Origin: Aeromicrobium sp. Leaf245
GTDB lineage: Bacteria; Actinomycetota; Actinomycetes; Propionibacteriales; Nocardioidaceae
DNA: 64,000 nt
Reading direction: 5' to 3'
Assembly: GCF_942548115.1 (NCBI RefSeq)
Contig: NZ_OW824151.1
Location: forward strand, 930,001 to 994,000
The notes beneath the pieces were generated by a model, which had not been told where the DNA came from, did not search any database, and saw nothing but the letters and a program-made list of their open reading frames with translations. Position numbers and translations under genes: made by a program. This document shows positions 19,977-28,597 of the stretch, one piece after another. Every line of letters begins with the position of its first letter. The first letter of the stretch is position 1.

Positions 19977-20033
19977 TATCCTGGAGGCACAACGGTCCCG
20001 GCCCACACCCCTGGAGGGTCGGGACCGTTTTAA
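19977..20033 (+). ncRNA. Candidate short hairpin RNA with its own -10 box and terminator
   Basis: A TATCCT box (19977-19982) is followed by a hairpin with 10-bp arms AACGGTCCCG (19991-20000) and CGGGACCGTT (20020-20029), ending in TTTT on the plus strand only. The flanking genes both lie on the minus strand (starting at 19832 and stopping at 20065), so no known plus-strand message needs a terminator here. A 40-45 nt transcript that is mostly hairpin with GGAGGG in the loop is the simplest reading. It could also be a barrier to antisense transcription. Confidence 0.4.
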
Positions 20034-20064
20034 TGTCCTCTCCCGTGTGGTGACCGGGATCGAG

Positions 20065-21642
20065 TCAGACCTGGCGGCCGTCGCTCGGCCAGTAGCCCTT
20101 GCGCAGGTCCCGCTTGAGGATCTTGCCCGAGGGGTTGCGGGGCAGGGCCTCGACGACGTCGACCGTGCGGGGGGCCTTGTAGTGGGCCAGCCGTTCACGG
20201 GCGAAGTCGATGAGCTCCTGCGGGTCCACAGTGTGCTCGGGCCGGAACGCCACGACGGCCTTGACCGTCTCGCCCCACCGGTCGTCCGGGACGCCGATGA
20301 CCGCGGTCTCCAGCACGGCCGGGTGCTCGGCGAGCACGCGCTCGACCTCGGGGGAGTACACGTTCTCCCCGCCCGTGATGATCATGTCCTTCACACGGTC
20401 CTCGATGAACACGAACCCGCCGTCGTCGACCCGACCGATGTCACCCGAGCGCAGCCAGGGGCCGCCTCCGTCGTCGGCCGCGACGAGGAGCTCGGCGGTG
20501 GCCTCGGGGCGGCCGAGGTAGCCCACGGTGTTCTGCTCGGTCCGCCACCACAGCTCACCCGATCCGCCCGGCTCGACGTCCTGGAGGGTGGTGACGTCGA
20601 CGACGCGCAGCTCGACCCCGGGGATGGGTCGACCGGCCGAGACGAGGCGCTCCGGGTGCTCGGCGTCGCGGTGTGCCGCGTCGTCGAGGATGGTGACGAC
20701 GCCGCCCATCTCCGTCATGCCGTAGACCTGCATGAACGCGGTGTCGGGCCAGTGCTCGATGGCACCGCGCAGCACCGGCAGGGGCATGGGGGCCGCGCCG
20801 TAGGAGAACGCCTTCAGCCGGCTGAACAACGCCATGGCCTGGGCCCCGGCCTGCAGCAGGGCCGCCACGACGGCGGGGACGAGGAACGCGTGGGTGGCGC
20901 CGGCCATCATCGCGCCGGCCAGCAGCTGAGGATCGACCTCGCGGATGATGTAGCCGTGAGTGCCGGTCGCGGGACCGAACAGGGCGTACGACGAACCGCC
21001 CACGTGGAACATCGGCATCGCGACCAGCATGGTGTCGTCGGGTCCGTACTCGATGTCGCCCATGGCGCTGAGCGTGTGCACGACCATGTTGTGCTGGGTG
21101 AGCATGACGCCCTTGGGCCGGCCCGTGGTGCCCGAGCTGTACATGACCAGGCACACGTCGTCGGGGTCGACGCCGGGCTGGCGCTCGACGGGGGTCGCCG
21201 CTGCGAGCCACGCCTCGAGCTCGTCTTCGTCGCCCCCGACCACGACGATGCGCTCGACGCCGACCAGGCGGTCGCGGATCAGGTCGATCGACGGGGCCAG
21301 CTCGTGGCCGACGAAGAGGATGCGGGCCCCGGCGTCGTTGATGACGTAGTCGAGCTCGTCGCCGGCCAGCCGCCAGTTGACGATCGCGTTGGCCGAGCCG
21401 AGCAGGCAGCACGCCTGGGTCGCCGTGAGGATGGCCGGGTTGTTCTTGTCGAGGAAGGCGATCCGGTCGCCGCGCACGATGCCCTCCGCCTGCAGCGCCC
21501 CGGCGAAGCGTCGGACGTCGTCCCAGGCCTCGCCCCAGGTCCACGTGCGCTCGAGGTAGGTCCAGCAGCGGCCGTCCGGGTCGTGCTCGGCGCGGTACGC
21601 GTGGAAGTCGGTCAGGTACGTGGCGTCGGGCAGGTCGGGCAC
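20065..21642 (-). CDS. AMP-dependent acyl-CoA synthetase (FadD-like)
   Basis: Activates a carboxylic acid, probably a fatty acid, to its acyl-CoA through an acyl-adenylate (ANL superfamily, 525 aa). The P-loop is MYSSGTTGRPKGV (about 177-189), the adenine-site motif is VYGMTEMGG, and the hinge and A8-A10 motifs are SGDIGRVDDGGF, DMIITGGENVYSPEVE and the catalytic Lys in PRNPSGKILKRDL. The start is the GTG preceded by GAGGAG, with TAGGCT further up as a -10 box. The chain length used is not readable from sequence. Confidence 0.92.
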   Translation of the reverse strand: MPDLPDATYLTDFHAYRAEHDPDGRCWTYLERTWTWGEAWDDVRRFAGALQAEGIVRGDRIAFLDKNNPAILTATQACCLLGSANAIVNWRLAGDELDYVINDAGARILFVGHELAPSIDLIRDRLVGVERIVVVGGDEDELEAWLAAATPVERQPGVDPDDVCLVMYSSGTTGRPKGVMLTQHNMVVHTLSAMGDIEYGPDDTMLVAMPMFHVGGSSYALFGPATGTHGYIIREVDPQLLAGAMMAGATHAFLVPAVVAALLQAGAQAMALFSRLKAFSYGAAPMPLPVLRGAIEHWPDTAFMQVYGMTEMGGVVTILDDAAHRDAEHPERLVSAGRPIPGVELRVVDVTTLQDVEPGGSGELWWRTEQNTVGYLGRPEATAELLVAADDGGGPWLRSGDIGRVDDGGFVFIEDRVKDMIITGGENVYSPEVERVLAEHPAVLETAVIGVPDDRWGETVKAVVAFRPEHTVDPQELIDFARERLAHYKAPRTVDVVEALPRNPSGKILKRDLRKGYWPSDGRQV

Positions 21643-21750
21643 GGCGTCTCCTCTGTGGCGTGGGTCACGCCAGCCTAGGGGCTCCCGACCCCACGGTGAA
21701 GCAGCTTCCCGGTACCGGATTCGGCCCGTCGTGAGTACCGGTACAGCCGT

Positions 21751-22203
21751 TCAGGAGCCTTCGACCACCGTGGCGATCCGCTCGAGCGTGCGCTCGATGT
21801 TGCGCTTCGTGGAGCGCGGCATGTTGCCGCGCCGCAGGGCGACGCGCTGGCGGTCGCGGCTGATGTCCCACGTCTCGCGGACGATCGTGCTGCTGCCCTG
21901 GTCGACGAGCTCGTAGCGCCAGACCCGGCCGCCGATGAGGCCGAACAGGCCGGTGGTGCGCCACGCGATGCGTCGGTTCGGCTCGAACTCGACGACCTCG
22001 TTCTTCGTCGAGTACGGCAGACCCATCTTCATCGACATGCCGAACACCGAGCCCATGTGCAGCGGCTCGCTCTCGCTGCTCGTGCCCTGCACCGTTCCGG
22101 AGCCGTCGATCTCACGGTGCCGTGCGGCGTCGGACAGCAGGGCGAAGATGCGCTCGGCGGGGGCGGCGACGAGGCGCTCGGCCGTGACCTGGTCGGTGGA
22201 CAT
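21751..22203 (-). CDS. SRPBCC (START-like) family protein
   Basis: A 150-residue helix-grip protein of the polyketide_cyc2 type: the N-terminal AAPAERIFALLSDAARHREIDGSGT and the core WRYELVDQGSSTIVRETWDIS are standard for the family. These proteins bind hydrophobic ligands in a cavity; the ligand here is unknown. It lies between the acyl-CoA ligase and the ZIP transporter on the same strand, with gaps of about 110 and 55 nt. Confidence 0.8.
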   Translation of the reverse strand: MSTDQVTAERLVAAPAERIFALLSDAARHREIDGSGTVQGTSSESEPLHMGSVFGMSMKMGLPYSTKNEVVEFEPNRRIAWRTTGLFGLIGGRVWRYELVDQGSSTIVRETWDISRDRQRVALRRGNMPRSTKRNIERTLERIATVVEGS

Positions 22204-22258
22204 GGGCTCATCGTGGCGGAGGTGGGGCGTGCCCGCACGCCAAGCAGGGGTGCGCGGG

Positions 22259-22942
22259 TCAGCCGAGCACGAACGCGAGCCAGAAGCCGAGTGCGGTGGC
22301 GATCCCGACCCACCATCCGCCCTCGCGGTAGGCCTCGGGGAGGAGCGTGTCGGAGAGCACGGCCAGCGTCGCGCCGCCGGCCACGGCCTGGGCCACCGCG
22401 ACGGCGGCCGGGGAGACCGCGCCGCCTGCGGCGTGCGCACCGACGGTGACGAGGGTCAGCAGCACGCCGACGGCCGCCCACAGCGCCAGTCCGCGGCGAG
22501 GGCCGAGTCGCTCGTCGTCGCGCAGGGCCGCAGCACTCGCGATGGCCTCAGGCGTGTTGCCGACGGCGATCGCGACCAGCAGGGCCAGACCGCCCTCGCC
22601 CAGGGAGACCCCGAGCGCGGTGTTCTCCGGCACGCCGTCGAGGAACGCCCCGAGCAGCAGGCCCATGCCGACGGCCGAGGTGCCCGCGCGGCGGTCCAGG
22701 AGGTGGCTGAGGACCACGTAGAGCCCGGCGCCGCCGAGGAGGGCGATCCCGGCCCGGACGGCGTCGAGGGCCTCGAAGGCCGGCCCGAACAGCTCCTGGG
22801 AGGCTGCGGCGATCATGGTGCCGGCCCCGAACGCCATGAGGGCGGCGAGGGCTGCCCGGGGGATCCGCCACCGCAGGCCCGCCGCGGCGCCGACGACCAG
22901 GGGCACGGCCGTGGCGGTGCCGTACAGAGCAGCGGTGAGCAC
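22259..22942 (-). CDS. ZIP family metal transporter
   Basis: A 227-residue membrane protein with about seven helices, expected to take up Zn2+ or another divalent metal. The transport-site motif is LLGAFLDGVPENTALG in one helix, and GNTPEAIASAAAL in the next is the second metal-binding segment of ZIP proteins (His residues of the classical HNxPEG are replaced by Leu-Asp/Gly-Asn). The loss of those histidines leaves metal preference uncertain. TAGCGT lies 6 nt before its GTG. Confidence 0.8.
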   Translation of the reverse strand: MLTAALYGTATAVPLVVGAAAGLRWRIPRAALAALMAFGAGTMIAAASQELFGPAFEALDAVRAGIALLGGAGLYVVLSHLLDRRAGTSAVGMGLLLGAFLDGVPENTALGVSLGEGGLALLVAIAVGNTPEAIASAAALRDDERLGPRRGLALWAAVGVLLTLVTVGAHAAGGAVSPAAVAVAQAVAGGATLAVLSDTLLPEAYREGGWWVGIATALGFWLAFVLG

Positions 22943-22948
22943 CCGTCC

Positions 22949-22954
22949 ACGCTA
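22949..22954 (-). promoter_or_regulatory. -10 box of the ZIP transporter gene (leaderless)
   Basis: Reads TAGCGT on the minus strand and ends 6 nt before the GTG at 22942. Confidence 0.5.
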
Positions 22955-23176
22955 GGACCGGTGGCGCGGTCGTGCCCGTCGGTGGCCCGGTCCTGACGTT
23001 CTGCGGGTGCGCTGGTGTGGGAGGTCCGAACCCGCTGCTGCGCTGGCTCGGCTCGTGCCGGGGGTGGCCTCCGAAGGGCCCCGACCGAGCGGCTGGAGGC
23101 GTCCTCGGGTCGGGTCCTCGGGCTGCGGCTCGCCCGGGGGTAGGGCTCGTACCTCATCGCGACGCCTTGAGGTTCG

Positions 23177-23220
23177 CCATCTACCTCCGACGGCCTGGTT
23201 CGGTGCACCACCTACCTCCC
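23177..23220. repeat. Repeat family site A: two CTACCTC units
   Basis: CCATCTACCTC (23177-23187) and GCACCACCTACCTCCC (23205-23220) lie in the same orientation, about 28 nt apart. They match the inverted units of the larger palindromic sites at 26358-26470 and 46386-46466, but lack the opposite-strand partners. Confidence 0.45.
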
Positions 23221-23252
23221 ACCACCGACCACGTCACGCCCAGGACGGTTCC

Positions 23253-23277
23253 GGGGCCTCGCGCAGGCCCCTACACT
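23253..23277 (+). promoter_or_regulatory. purF promoter with overlapping palindrome
   Basis: The -10 box TACACT (23272-23277) ends 6 nt before the GTG of purF. Directly upstream, GGGGCCT (23253-23259) and AGGCCCC (23265-23271) form a perfect 7-bp inverted repeat with a CGCGC centre, placed in the -35/-10 spacer where a repressor would block polymerase. Confidence 0.5.
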
Positions 23278-23283
23278 GGTGCG

Positions 23284-24777
23284 GTGGCACGCGGAGACGG
23301 TCGGCTGACGCACGACATCGATCCCCAGGACGTCGGACCCCAGGACGCCTGTGGCGTGTTCGGGGTGTGGGCCCCTGGTGAGGAGGTCGCCAAGCTCAGC
23401 TACTTCGGCCTCTACGCCCTGCAGCACCGCGGCCAGGAGTCCGCCGGCATCGCGGTGAGCAACGGCAAGCAGATCCTCGTCTACAAGGACATGGGCCTGG
23501 TCTCCCAGGTGTTCGACGAGCCGACGCTGGAGTCGCTGAAGGGCTCCGTCGCCATCGGGCACTCCCGGTACAGCACCACGGGCGCCAGCGTCTGGCAGAA
23601 CGCCCAGCCGACGTTCCGGCCCACGGCGCAGGGTTCGGTCGCCCTCGCCCACAACGGCAACCTCACCAACACCGCCGAGCTCGTGACGATGCTCGAGGAG
23701 CGGACCGCCCAGCAGGCTCCGGACCGCCGCGGCAAGGGCGAGACCGCCACCACCGACACGTCGGTCATGGCCAGCCTGCTCGCCTCCTACCGCGACCGCT
23801 CGGTCGAGGAGGCGGCCATCGAGGTCCTGCCGAAGCTGCGTGGCGCGTTCTCGCTGGTGTTCATGGACGAGACCACGCTGTACGCCGCACGCGACCCGCA
23901 GGGGATCCGACCGCTCGTGCTGGGTCGCCTCGAGCGCGGCTGGGTGGTCGCCAGCGAGACGGCGGCCCTCGACATCGTCGGTGCGTCCTTCATCCGCGAG
24001 ATCGAGCCCGGCGAGTTCATCGCGATCGACGAGAACGGGCTGCGCACCGAGCGGTTCTCGCCCGCAGCGCCCAAGGGCTGCATCTTCGAGTACGTCTACC
24101 TCGCGCGTCCGGACACGACGATCTCGGACCAGCGGGTCTTCTCCGTCCGCGCCGAGATCGGACGCCGCCTCGCCCGTGAGCACCCCGTCGACGCCGACCT
24201 GGTCATCCCCGTGCCGGAGTCGGGCACCCCTGCGGCCATCGGCTTCGCCGAGGAGAGCGGCATCCCCTTCGGCCACGGGCTGGTCAAGAACTCCTACGTG
24301 GGCCGCACGTTCATCCAGCCGTCGCAGACCATCCGCCAGCTCGGCATCCGGCTCAAGCTGAACCCGCTGCGCGACGTCATCGCCGGCAAGCGCCTCGTGG
24401 TGGTCGACGACTCGATCGTGCGCGGCAACACGCAGCGCGCCCTCGTGCGGATGCTGCGCGAGTCCGGCGCCGCCGAGGTGCACGTGCGCATCTCGAGCCC
24501 GCCGGTCAAGTGGCCGTGCTTCTACGGCATCGACTTCGCCTCGCGCGCCGAGCTCATCGCCAACGGCATCAGCGTCGACGAGATCTGCCGCTCCATCGAC
24601 GCCGACTCGCTCGCCTACGTCGAGCTCGACCAGCTGGTCGAGGCGACGAACGTCCCCAAGGACAAGCTGTGCCGGGCCTGCTTCGACGGGATCTACCCCG
24701 TGCCGCTGCCCGAGGACGACCTGATCGGCAAGCACCTGCTCGAGTCCGACGTCACGCCGTTGAAGGTGATCCAGTGA
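23284..24777 (+). CDS. purF: Amidophosphoribosyltransferase
   Basis: Catalyses the committed step of purine synthesis, PRPP plus glutamine to phosphoribosylamine. The 497 residues include a short propeptide ahead of the nucleophile Cys23 (QDACGVFGVWAP), an Ntn amidotransferase domain with RYSTTG and HNGNLTN, and a phosphoribosyltransferase domain with the PRPP loop VVVDDSIVRGNT. Cysteines in the C-terminal half (KGCIFEYVY, WPCFYGIDF, LCRACFDGIYP) match the iron-sulphur ligands of the Bacillus-type enzyme. The GTG start is leaderless. purM overlaps its stop. Confidence 0.97.
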   Translation: MARGDGRLTHDIDPQDVGPQDACGVFGVWAPGEEVAKLSYFGLYALQHRGQESAGIAVSNGKQILVYKDMGLVSQVFDEPTLESLKGSVAIGHSRYSTTGASVWQNAQPTFRPTAQGSVALAHNGNLTNTAELVTMLEERTAQQAPDRRGKGETATTDTSVMASLLASYRDRSVEEAAIEVLPKLRGAFSLVFMDETTLYAARDPQGIRPLVLGRLERGWVVASETAALDIVGASFIREIEPGEFIAIDENGLRTERFSPAAPKGCIFEYVYLARPDTTISDQRVFSVRAEIGRRLAREHPVDADLVIPVPESGTPAAIGFAEESGIPFGHGLVKNSYVGRTFIQPSQTIRQLGIRLKLNPLRDVIAGKRLVVVDDSIVRGNTQRALVRMLRESGAAEVHVRISSPPVKWPCFYGIDFASRAELIANGISVDEICRSIDADSLAYVELDQLVEATNVPKDKLCRACFDGIYPVPLPEDDLIGKHLLESDVTPLKVIQ

Positions 24778-25862
24778 CCAGTGCCGCCGATCCCACGACC
24801 ACGGAGCCGAGCGCGTACGCCGCGTCCGGAGTCTCGATCGAGGCGGGCGACCGCGCCGTCGAGCTGATGAAGGAGTGGGTCGACAAGGCTCGGCGCCCCG
24901 AGGTGGTCGGTGGCATCGGCGGCTTCGCGGGCCTGTTCGACGCGTCGGCCCTGAAGGACTACCGCCGGCCGCTGCTCGCGACGTCGGCCGACGGCGTGGG
25001 CACGAAGGTGCAGATCGCCCAGCGCATGGACGTGCACGACACCATTGGCTTCGACCTGGTCGGGATGCTCGTCGACGACCTCGTGGTCTGCGGTGCCGAG
25101 CCGCTGTTCATGACCGACTACATCGCGTGCGGCAAGGTCGTGCCCGAGCGCATCGCCGACATCGTGAAGGGCATCGCCCAGGCGTGCGCGGAGTCCGGCA
25201 CCGCGCTGCTCGGTGGCGAGACCGCCGAGCACCCCGGACTGCTGCACCCCGACGAGTACGACGTGGCCGGCTCCACCACCGGTGTGGTCGAGGCCGACGC
25301 GCTGATCGGCGCCGAGCTCGTCCGCCCGGGCGACGTCGTCGTCGCCATGGCGTCCTCCGGCCTGCACTCCAACGGGTACTCGCTCGCGCGCCACGTGTTC
25401 TTCGGGACGGCGCAGTGGTCCCTCGACCGCGACGTGCCCGAGCTGGGTGCCACGCTCGGCGAGGCCCTGCTGACGCCCACGCGCCTGTACACGCTGCCGT
25501 GCCTCGACCTCGTGCGGCGCACGCAGACGCACGCCATGTCGCACGTGACCGGCGGTGGGCTCGCGGCCAACCTCGAGCGAGTGGTCCCCGAGGCCGTCTC
25601 GGTGCGCGTCGACCGGGGCACCTGGGCGCGGCCGGCGATCTTCGACCTGGTGGCCGACCTGGGTGGCGTCTCGCAGGGCGACCTCGAGGAGGCGCTCAAC
25701 ATCGGCGTCGGGATGGTCGCCCTGGTCGCGCCCGACGACGCCGACGCGGCCGTGCGCCTGCTGGGCGAGCACGGCGTGGTGGCCTGGATCGCCGGCGACG
25801 TCGCCGAGGCAGGCGTGCACGGACCGGGCGGCAGCGTCACGCTGGCCGGGACACACGCCTGA
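24774..25862 (+). CDS. purM: Phosphoribosylformylglycinamidine cyclo-ligase (AIR synthetase)
   Basis: Closes FGAM to AIR with ATP, step five of purine synthesis. 362 residues with the family N-terminal YAASGVSIEAGDRAVELMK, the ATP-binding ATSADGVGTKVQIA, the core GFDLVGMLVDDLVVCGAEPLF and the GLHSNGYSLAR and THVTGGGL-like (SHVTGGGLAANLERV) motifs. The GTG start overlaps the purF stop by 4 nt, so both products are made from one message. Confidence 0.97.
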   Translation: MTSAADPTTTEPSAYAASGVSIEAGDRAVELMKEWVDKARRPEVVGGIGGFAGLFDASALKDYRRPLLATSADGVGTKVQIAQRMDVHDTIGFDLVGMLVDDLVVCGAEPLFMTDYIACGKVVPERIADIVKGIAQACAESGTALLGGETAEHPGLLHPDEYDVAGSTTGVVEADALIGAELVRPGDVVVAMASSGLHSNGYSLARHVFFGTAQWSLDRDVPELGATLGEALLTPTRLYTLPCLDLVRRTQTHAMSHVTGGGLAANLERVVPEAVSVRVDRGTWARPAIFDLVADLGGVSQGDLEEALNIGVGMVALVAPDDADAAVRLLGEHGVVAWIAGDVAEAGVHGPGGSVTLAGTHA

Positions 25863-25955
25863 CTCTTCGACCCGGTGCCAGCGACGTTGGCAGGGTTTGG
25901 GTAGGGTGGGCCCCACGACATACTGACGATTTCTTTCTGCGAGGGGGTCGGACCC

Positions 25956-26132
25956 ATGGGGCGCGGCCGTGCAAAGGCAAAGCAGACCAAGGTCGCACGC
26001 GACCTGAAGTACCGGACCTTTGATCCGGACTTCGACGATCTGCAACAGGAACTCCACCACGACTCCGGTGACCCGATCCCGGACCAGTACGCCGATCTCG
26101 CCCAGAAGTACGGGGACGAAGCCGCCAGCTGA
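25956..26132 (+). CDS. DUF3073 small protein
   Basis: A 58-residue basic-then-acidic protein beginning MGRGRAKAKQTKVARDLKY and ending in an acidic stretch before EAAS. This matches DUF3073, a small family found in actinobacteria near purM. Function unknown. The ATG has a GAGGGGG stretch about 9 nt upstream. It lies 93 nt after purM and may be an independent gene. Confidence 0.9.
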   Translation: MGRGRAKAKQTKVARDLKYRTFDPDFDDLQQELHHDSGDPIPDQYADLAQKYGDEAAS

Positions 26133-26513
26133 CGCGGTTCGGCCGTGGTTGCGTGGCCGTCGTCGTGAGGTGGCCGTGGGCTGGCGTCTGCCCGCGAGGG
26201 TGGGTCCGGCGGTGCACTCCGTCGTCGGCGTGCTCTGCGGGTGTGCCTGCTCGGCTGGGGTCGTGTCCTGCGGCTGCGACGACGCGGCTCCGCGTCGACC
26301 TGCGCTCCGAGAGGAGCCTCGGCCGTCGGACGGGTGCGTGCTCGGTCGGGGCCGTCGGAGGTAGGTGGCGCGCGTCATCGGTCCGTCAGAGGTGGGTGGC
26401 GCGCGGATACAGGGCGCCTATCCGCGGCTCACCTACCTCTGACCTGCCCGTTCCGCGCGCCACCTACCTCTCACCCGCTGTGCCCTGGGTGGGGGAGCCG
26501 GCGCCCCGCGGGG
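26133..26513. other. 381-nt intergenic region between convergent genes
   Basis: No convincing coding frame. The first 220 nt show nothing recognisable beyond GC-rich sequence. The rest holds the four-unit palindromic repeat cluster at 26358-26470, which lies between the 3' ends of the DUF3073 gene and the MMPL gene. Confidence 0.7.
26358..26470. repeat. Repeat family site B: nested palindrome of four GAGGTAGGTGG units
   Basis: Unit 1 (26358-26374, GAGGTAGGTGGCGCGCG) is the exact reverse complement of unit 4 (26454-26470). Inside these, unit 2 (26389-26409, starting GAGGTGGGTGGCGCGCGG) faces unit 3 (26419-26439, ending GGCTCACCTACCTC) around a 9-nt loop. The whole can fold as a two-stage hairpin. 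Unit 3 is 20/23 identical by eye to a unit at 46417-46439. Confidence 0.75.
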
Positions 26514-28574
26514 TCAGGCGGAGCGCGACAGCCGGCTCGGCCACCAGAACCGGCGGCCGCACCAGGCGACCAGGGCCGGCGTGACCAGGCCGCGCACCAC
26601 CACGGTGTCGAGCAGCACGCCGAAGCCGACCAGCACGCCCAGCTGGGCCAGCAGCACCAGTGGCAGGACGCCGAGGACGGCGAACACGGCAGCCAGCAGG
26701 ATGCCGGCACTCGTGATCACGCCACCGGTGACGGCCAGGGCCGTGACGATCGACCCGGTCGCGTCCCCCGTCCGACGCATCTCCTCCCGTGCGCGCGCGG
26801 TGAGGAAGATGTTGTAGTCCACGCCGAGCGCCACCAGGAAGACGAAGGCCAGCAGCGGGGTGCCCACGTCCATCGCCGACCAGCCGAGCACGTGGTCGAA
26901 CACGAGCCACCCCACGCCGAGGGCCGACAGGTAGGACAGCACCGTCGTCGACGCCAGCAGCAGGGCCGCGACCACGGAGCGCAGCAGCAGGAGCAGCATG
27001 CCGAGCACGACGGCCAGGACGACCGGGATGATGACGCCGCGGTCCCGGGCTGCGGTGTCGGCCTCGTCGAGGGCCTCGGCGTCCTGGCCACCGACCAGGG
27101 CGTCGGGGTCGACGTCCTGCACGGCGGTGCGCAGCAGCCCGACCGTCCGCAGGGCCGCTTCACTGGACGGCTCGTCGCTCAGCACCACGCTGACCTCGGC
27201 GATCCCGTCGCCCTCGCGGCCCACCTCGGCCGAGCGGACGTCGGGCACGTCGCCCGCGGCACGGGCCACCTGCTCGGCCCGCTGGGGCGTGGTGACGATG
27301 CTCGTCGGCGCCGACGAGCCGGCCGGGAAGGCCGACGACAGCGTCTTCTGCGCGGTGATCGACTCCGGGGTGTCGAGGAACTGCTCGTCCTGGCCGAGGC
27401 CGGTGCGCAGCCCGAGCGTGCCGAGGGCCATCAGGACCAGGATCACGAGGCCGCTGACGGTCACGACGACGGGACGACGGGTCACGGTCGTGCCGACCCG
27501 ACGCCAGAGCCCACGCTCGGACGGGTCGGGGTCGCCGACGCGGGGCACGAACGGCCAGAACAGCCAGCGTCCGGGCAGCGTCATGGCGGCGGGGAGGACG
27601 ACCAGGGCGAAGAAGACGGCCACGACGATGCCCGCAGCACCGGACAGGCCGATGCGGCTGACGAACGGCGCGTCGGCCAGGAGCAGCGCCAGCAGGCCGA
27701 TCACGACCGTGCCGGAGCTCGACAGGATGGCCGGTGCGGCTGCGCCGACGGCCTGACGCATGGCCTCGCGGCGATCCTCGTGGCGGCGCAGCTCCTCGCG
27801 GTAGCGCGCGATGAGCAGGAGTGCGTAGTTGGTGCCGGCGCCGAACACGAGCACCGACGTGATGCCGGTGGTCGAGCCGTCGATCGGGATGTCGGTCAGG
27901 CCCGAGATGGCCTCGACGACCTTCGCGGCCACGCGGTCGCCGAGCCCGATGACGATCAACGGGACGAGCCAGAGCCACGGGCTGCGGTACGTGACGATGA
28001 GCAGCAGGGCCACCACGATCGCGGTCGCGGCGAGCAGGCGGAAGTCGGCGCCCTCGAAGACGGCGCCGAGGTCGGCCTGGACGGCCGGGGCGCCCGTCAC
28101 CTCCGCGGTCAGGCCGTCGGGCAGGGCCTCGCGGACGTCGGCCCGCAGGTCCTCGATCCGCTCGGAGTTCTCGTCGGTGCCGACGCCTCCGGGCAGGGGG
28201 ACGGTGAGCAGGGCGACCGTGCCGTCCTGCGACGGGACGGGTCCGGCGACCTCGCTGTCGAAGGACGATCCCAGGTCCTGCGAGAGCCGACCCAGGGCAG
28301 CCAGCTGCGTGCGGTCGATGCGCTCGCCGCCGTTGGAGACCACGACGATCGCGGGAGCGTCCTGGCCTCCGGGCAGGTCTGCCAGCCGGTCGCGCGCGAT
28401 CGCGGACTCGGCGTTGTCGGGCAGGTTCACGGAGGCGTCGGTGCTCTCCGTGGGCCCGGGGGCCAGAATGAGAACGGCTGCCGAGAGCACGAGCCCGAGC
28501 AGCAGCACGACGACGGACCGCCTCGGGCCGACGAGCCGGGCGAGGGGGAAGGTTCGATGATCGAAAGTTTCCAC
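26514..28574 (-). CDS. MMPL family transporter
   Basis: An RND-superfamily membrane exporter (686 aa) with two repeats of one helix, a periplasmic loop and five helices. The MMPL signature is seen in VLVFGAGTNYALLLIARYREELR and again as FVFLVALGVDYNIFLTARAREEMR in the second half, where the Asp-Tyr pair carries protons. Family members export lipids or drugs. The GTG at 28574 is preceded at 6 nt by TATCCT. A MarR regulator diverges from it with overlapping promoters and a palindrome, which suggests regulated, inducible export. Confidence 0.9.
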   Translation of the reverse strand: METFDHRTFPLARLVGPRRSVVVLLLGLVLSAAVLILAPGPTESTDASVNLPDNAESAIARDRLADLPGGQDAPAIVVVSNGGERIDRTQLAALGRLSQDLGSSFDSEVAGPVPSQDGTVALLTVPLPGGVGTDENSERIEDLRADVREALPDGLTAEVTGAPAVQADLGAVFEGADFRLLAATAIVVALLLIVTYRSPWLWLVPLIVIGLGDRVAAKVVEAISGLTDIPIDGSTTGITSVLVFGAGTNYALLLIARYREELRRHEDRREAMRQAVGAAAPAILSSSGTVVIGLLALLLADAPFVSRIGLSGAAGIVVAVFFALVVLPAAMTLPGRWLFWPFVPRVGDPDPSERGLWRRVGTTVTRRPVVVTVSGLVILVLMALGTLGLRTGLGQDEQFLDTPESITAQKTLSSAFPAGSSAPTSIVTTPQRAEQVARAAGDVPDVRSAEVGREGDGIAEVSVVLSDEPSSEAALRTVGLLRTAVQDVDPDALVGGQDAEALDEADTAARDRGVIIPVVLAVVLGMLLLLLRSVVAALLLASTTVLSYLSALGVGWLVFDHVLGWSAMDVGTPLLAFVFLVALGVDYNIFLTARAREEMRRTGDATGSIVTALAVTGGVITSAGILLAAVFAVLGVLPLVLLAQLGVLVGFGVLLDTVVVRGLVTPALVAWCGRRFWWPSRLSRSA

Positions 28575-28590
28575 GTTGGAAGGATAGGAT
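28568..28590. promoter_or_regulatory. Overlapping divergent leaderless promoters with a palindrome
   Basis: TATCCT on the minus strand (28581-28586) serves the MMPL gene and TAGGAT on the plus strand (28585-28590) serves marR, sharing two bases. The 13-bp palindrome TTCCACGTTGGAA spans 28569-28581 and touches the MMPL -10 and start codon. It is a good candidate for the MarR operator controlling both genes. Confidence 0.6.
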
Positions 28591-28597
28591 GGGCGGC

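Larger units (their letters stand above)
22943..23283. other. 341-nt intergenic region between ZIP and purF
   Basis: No coding frame is convincing. It holds the promoters of both divergent genes, two direct copies of a CTACCTC-containing motif (23177-23187 and 23205-23220) related to the GAGGTAGGTGG repeat family, and a 7-bp palindrome touching the purF -10 box. Confidence 0.7.
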
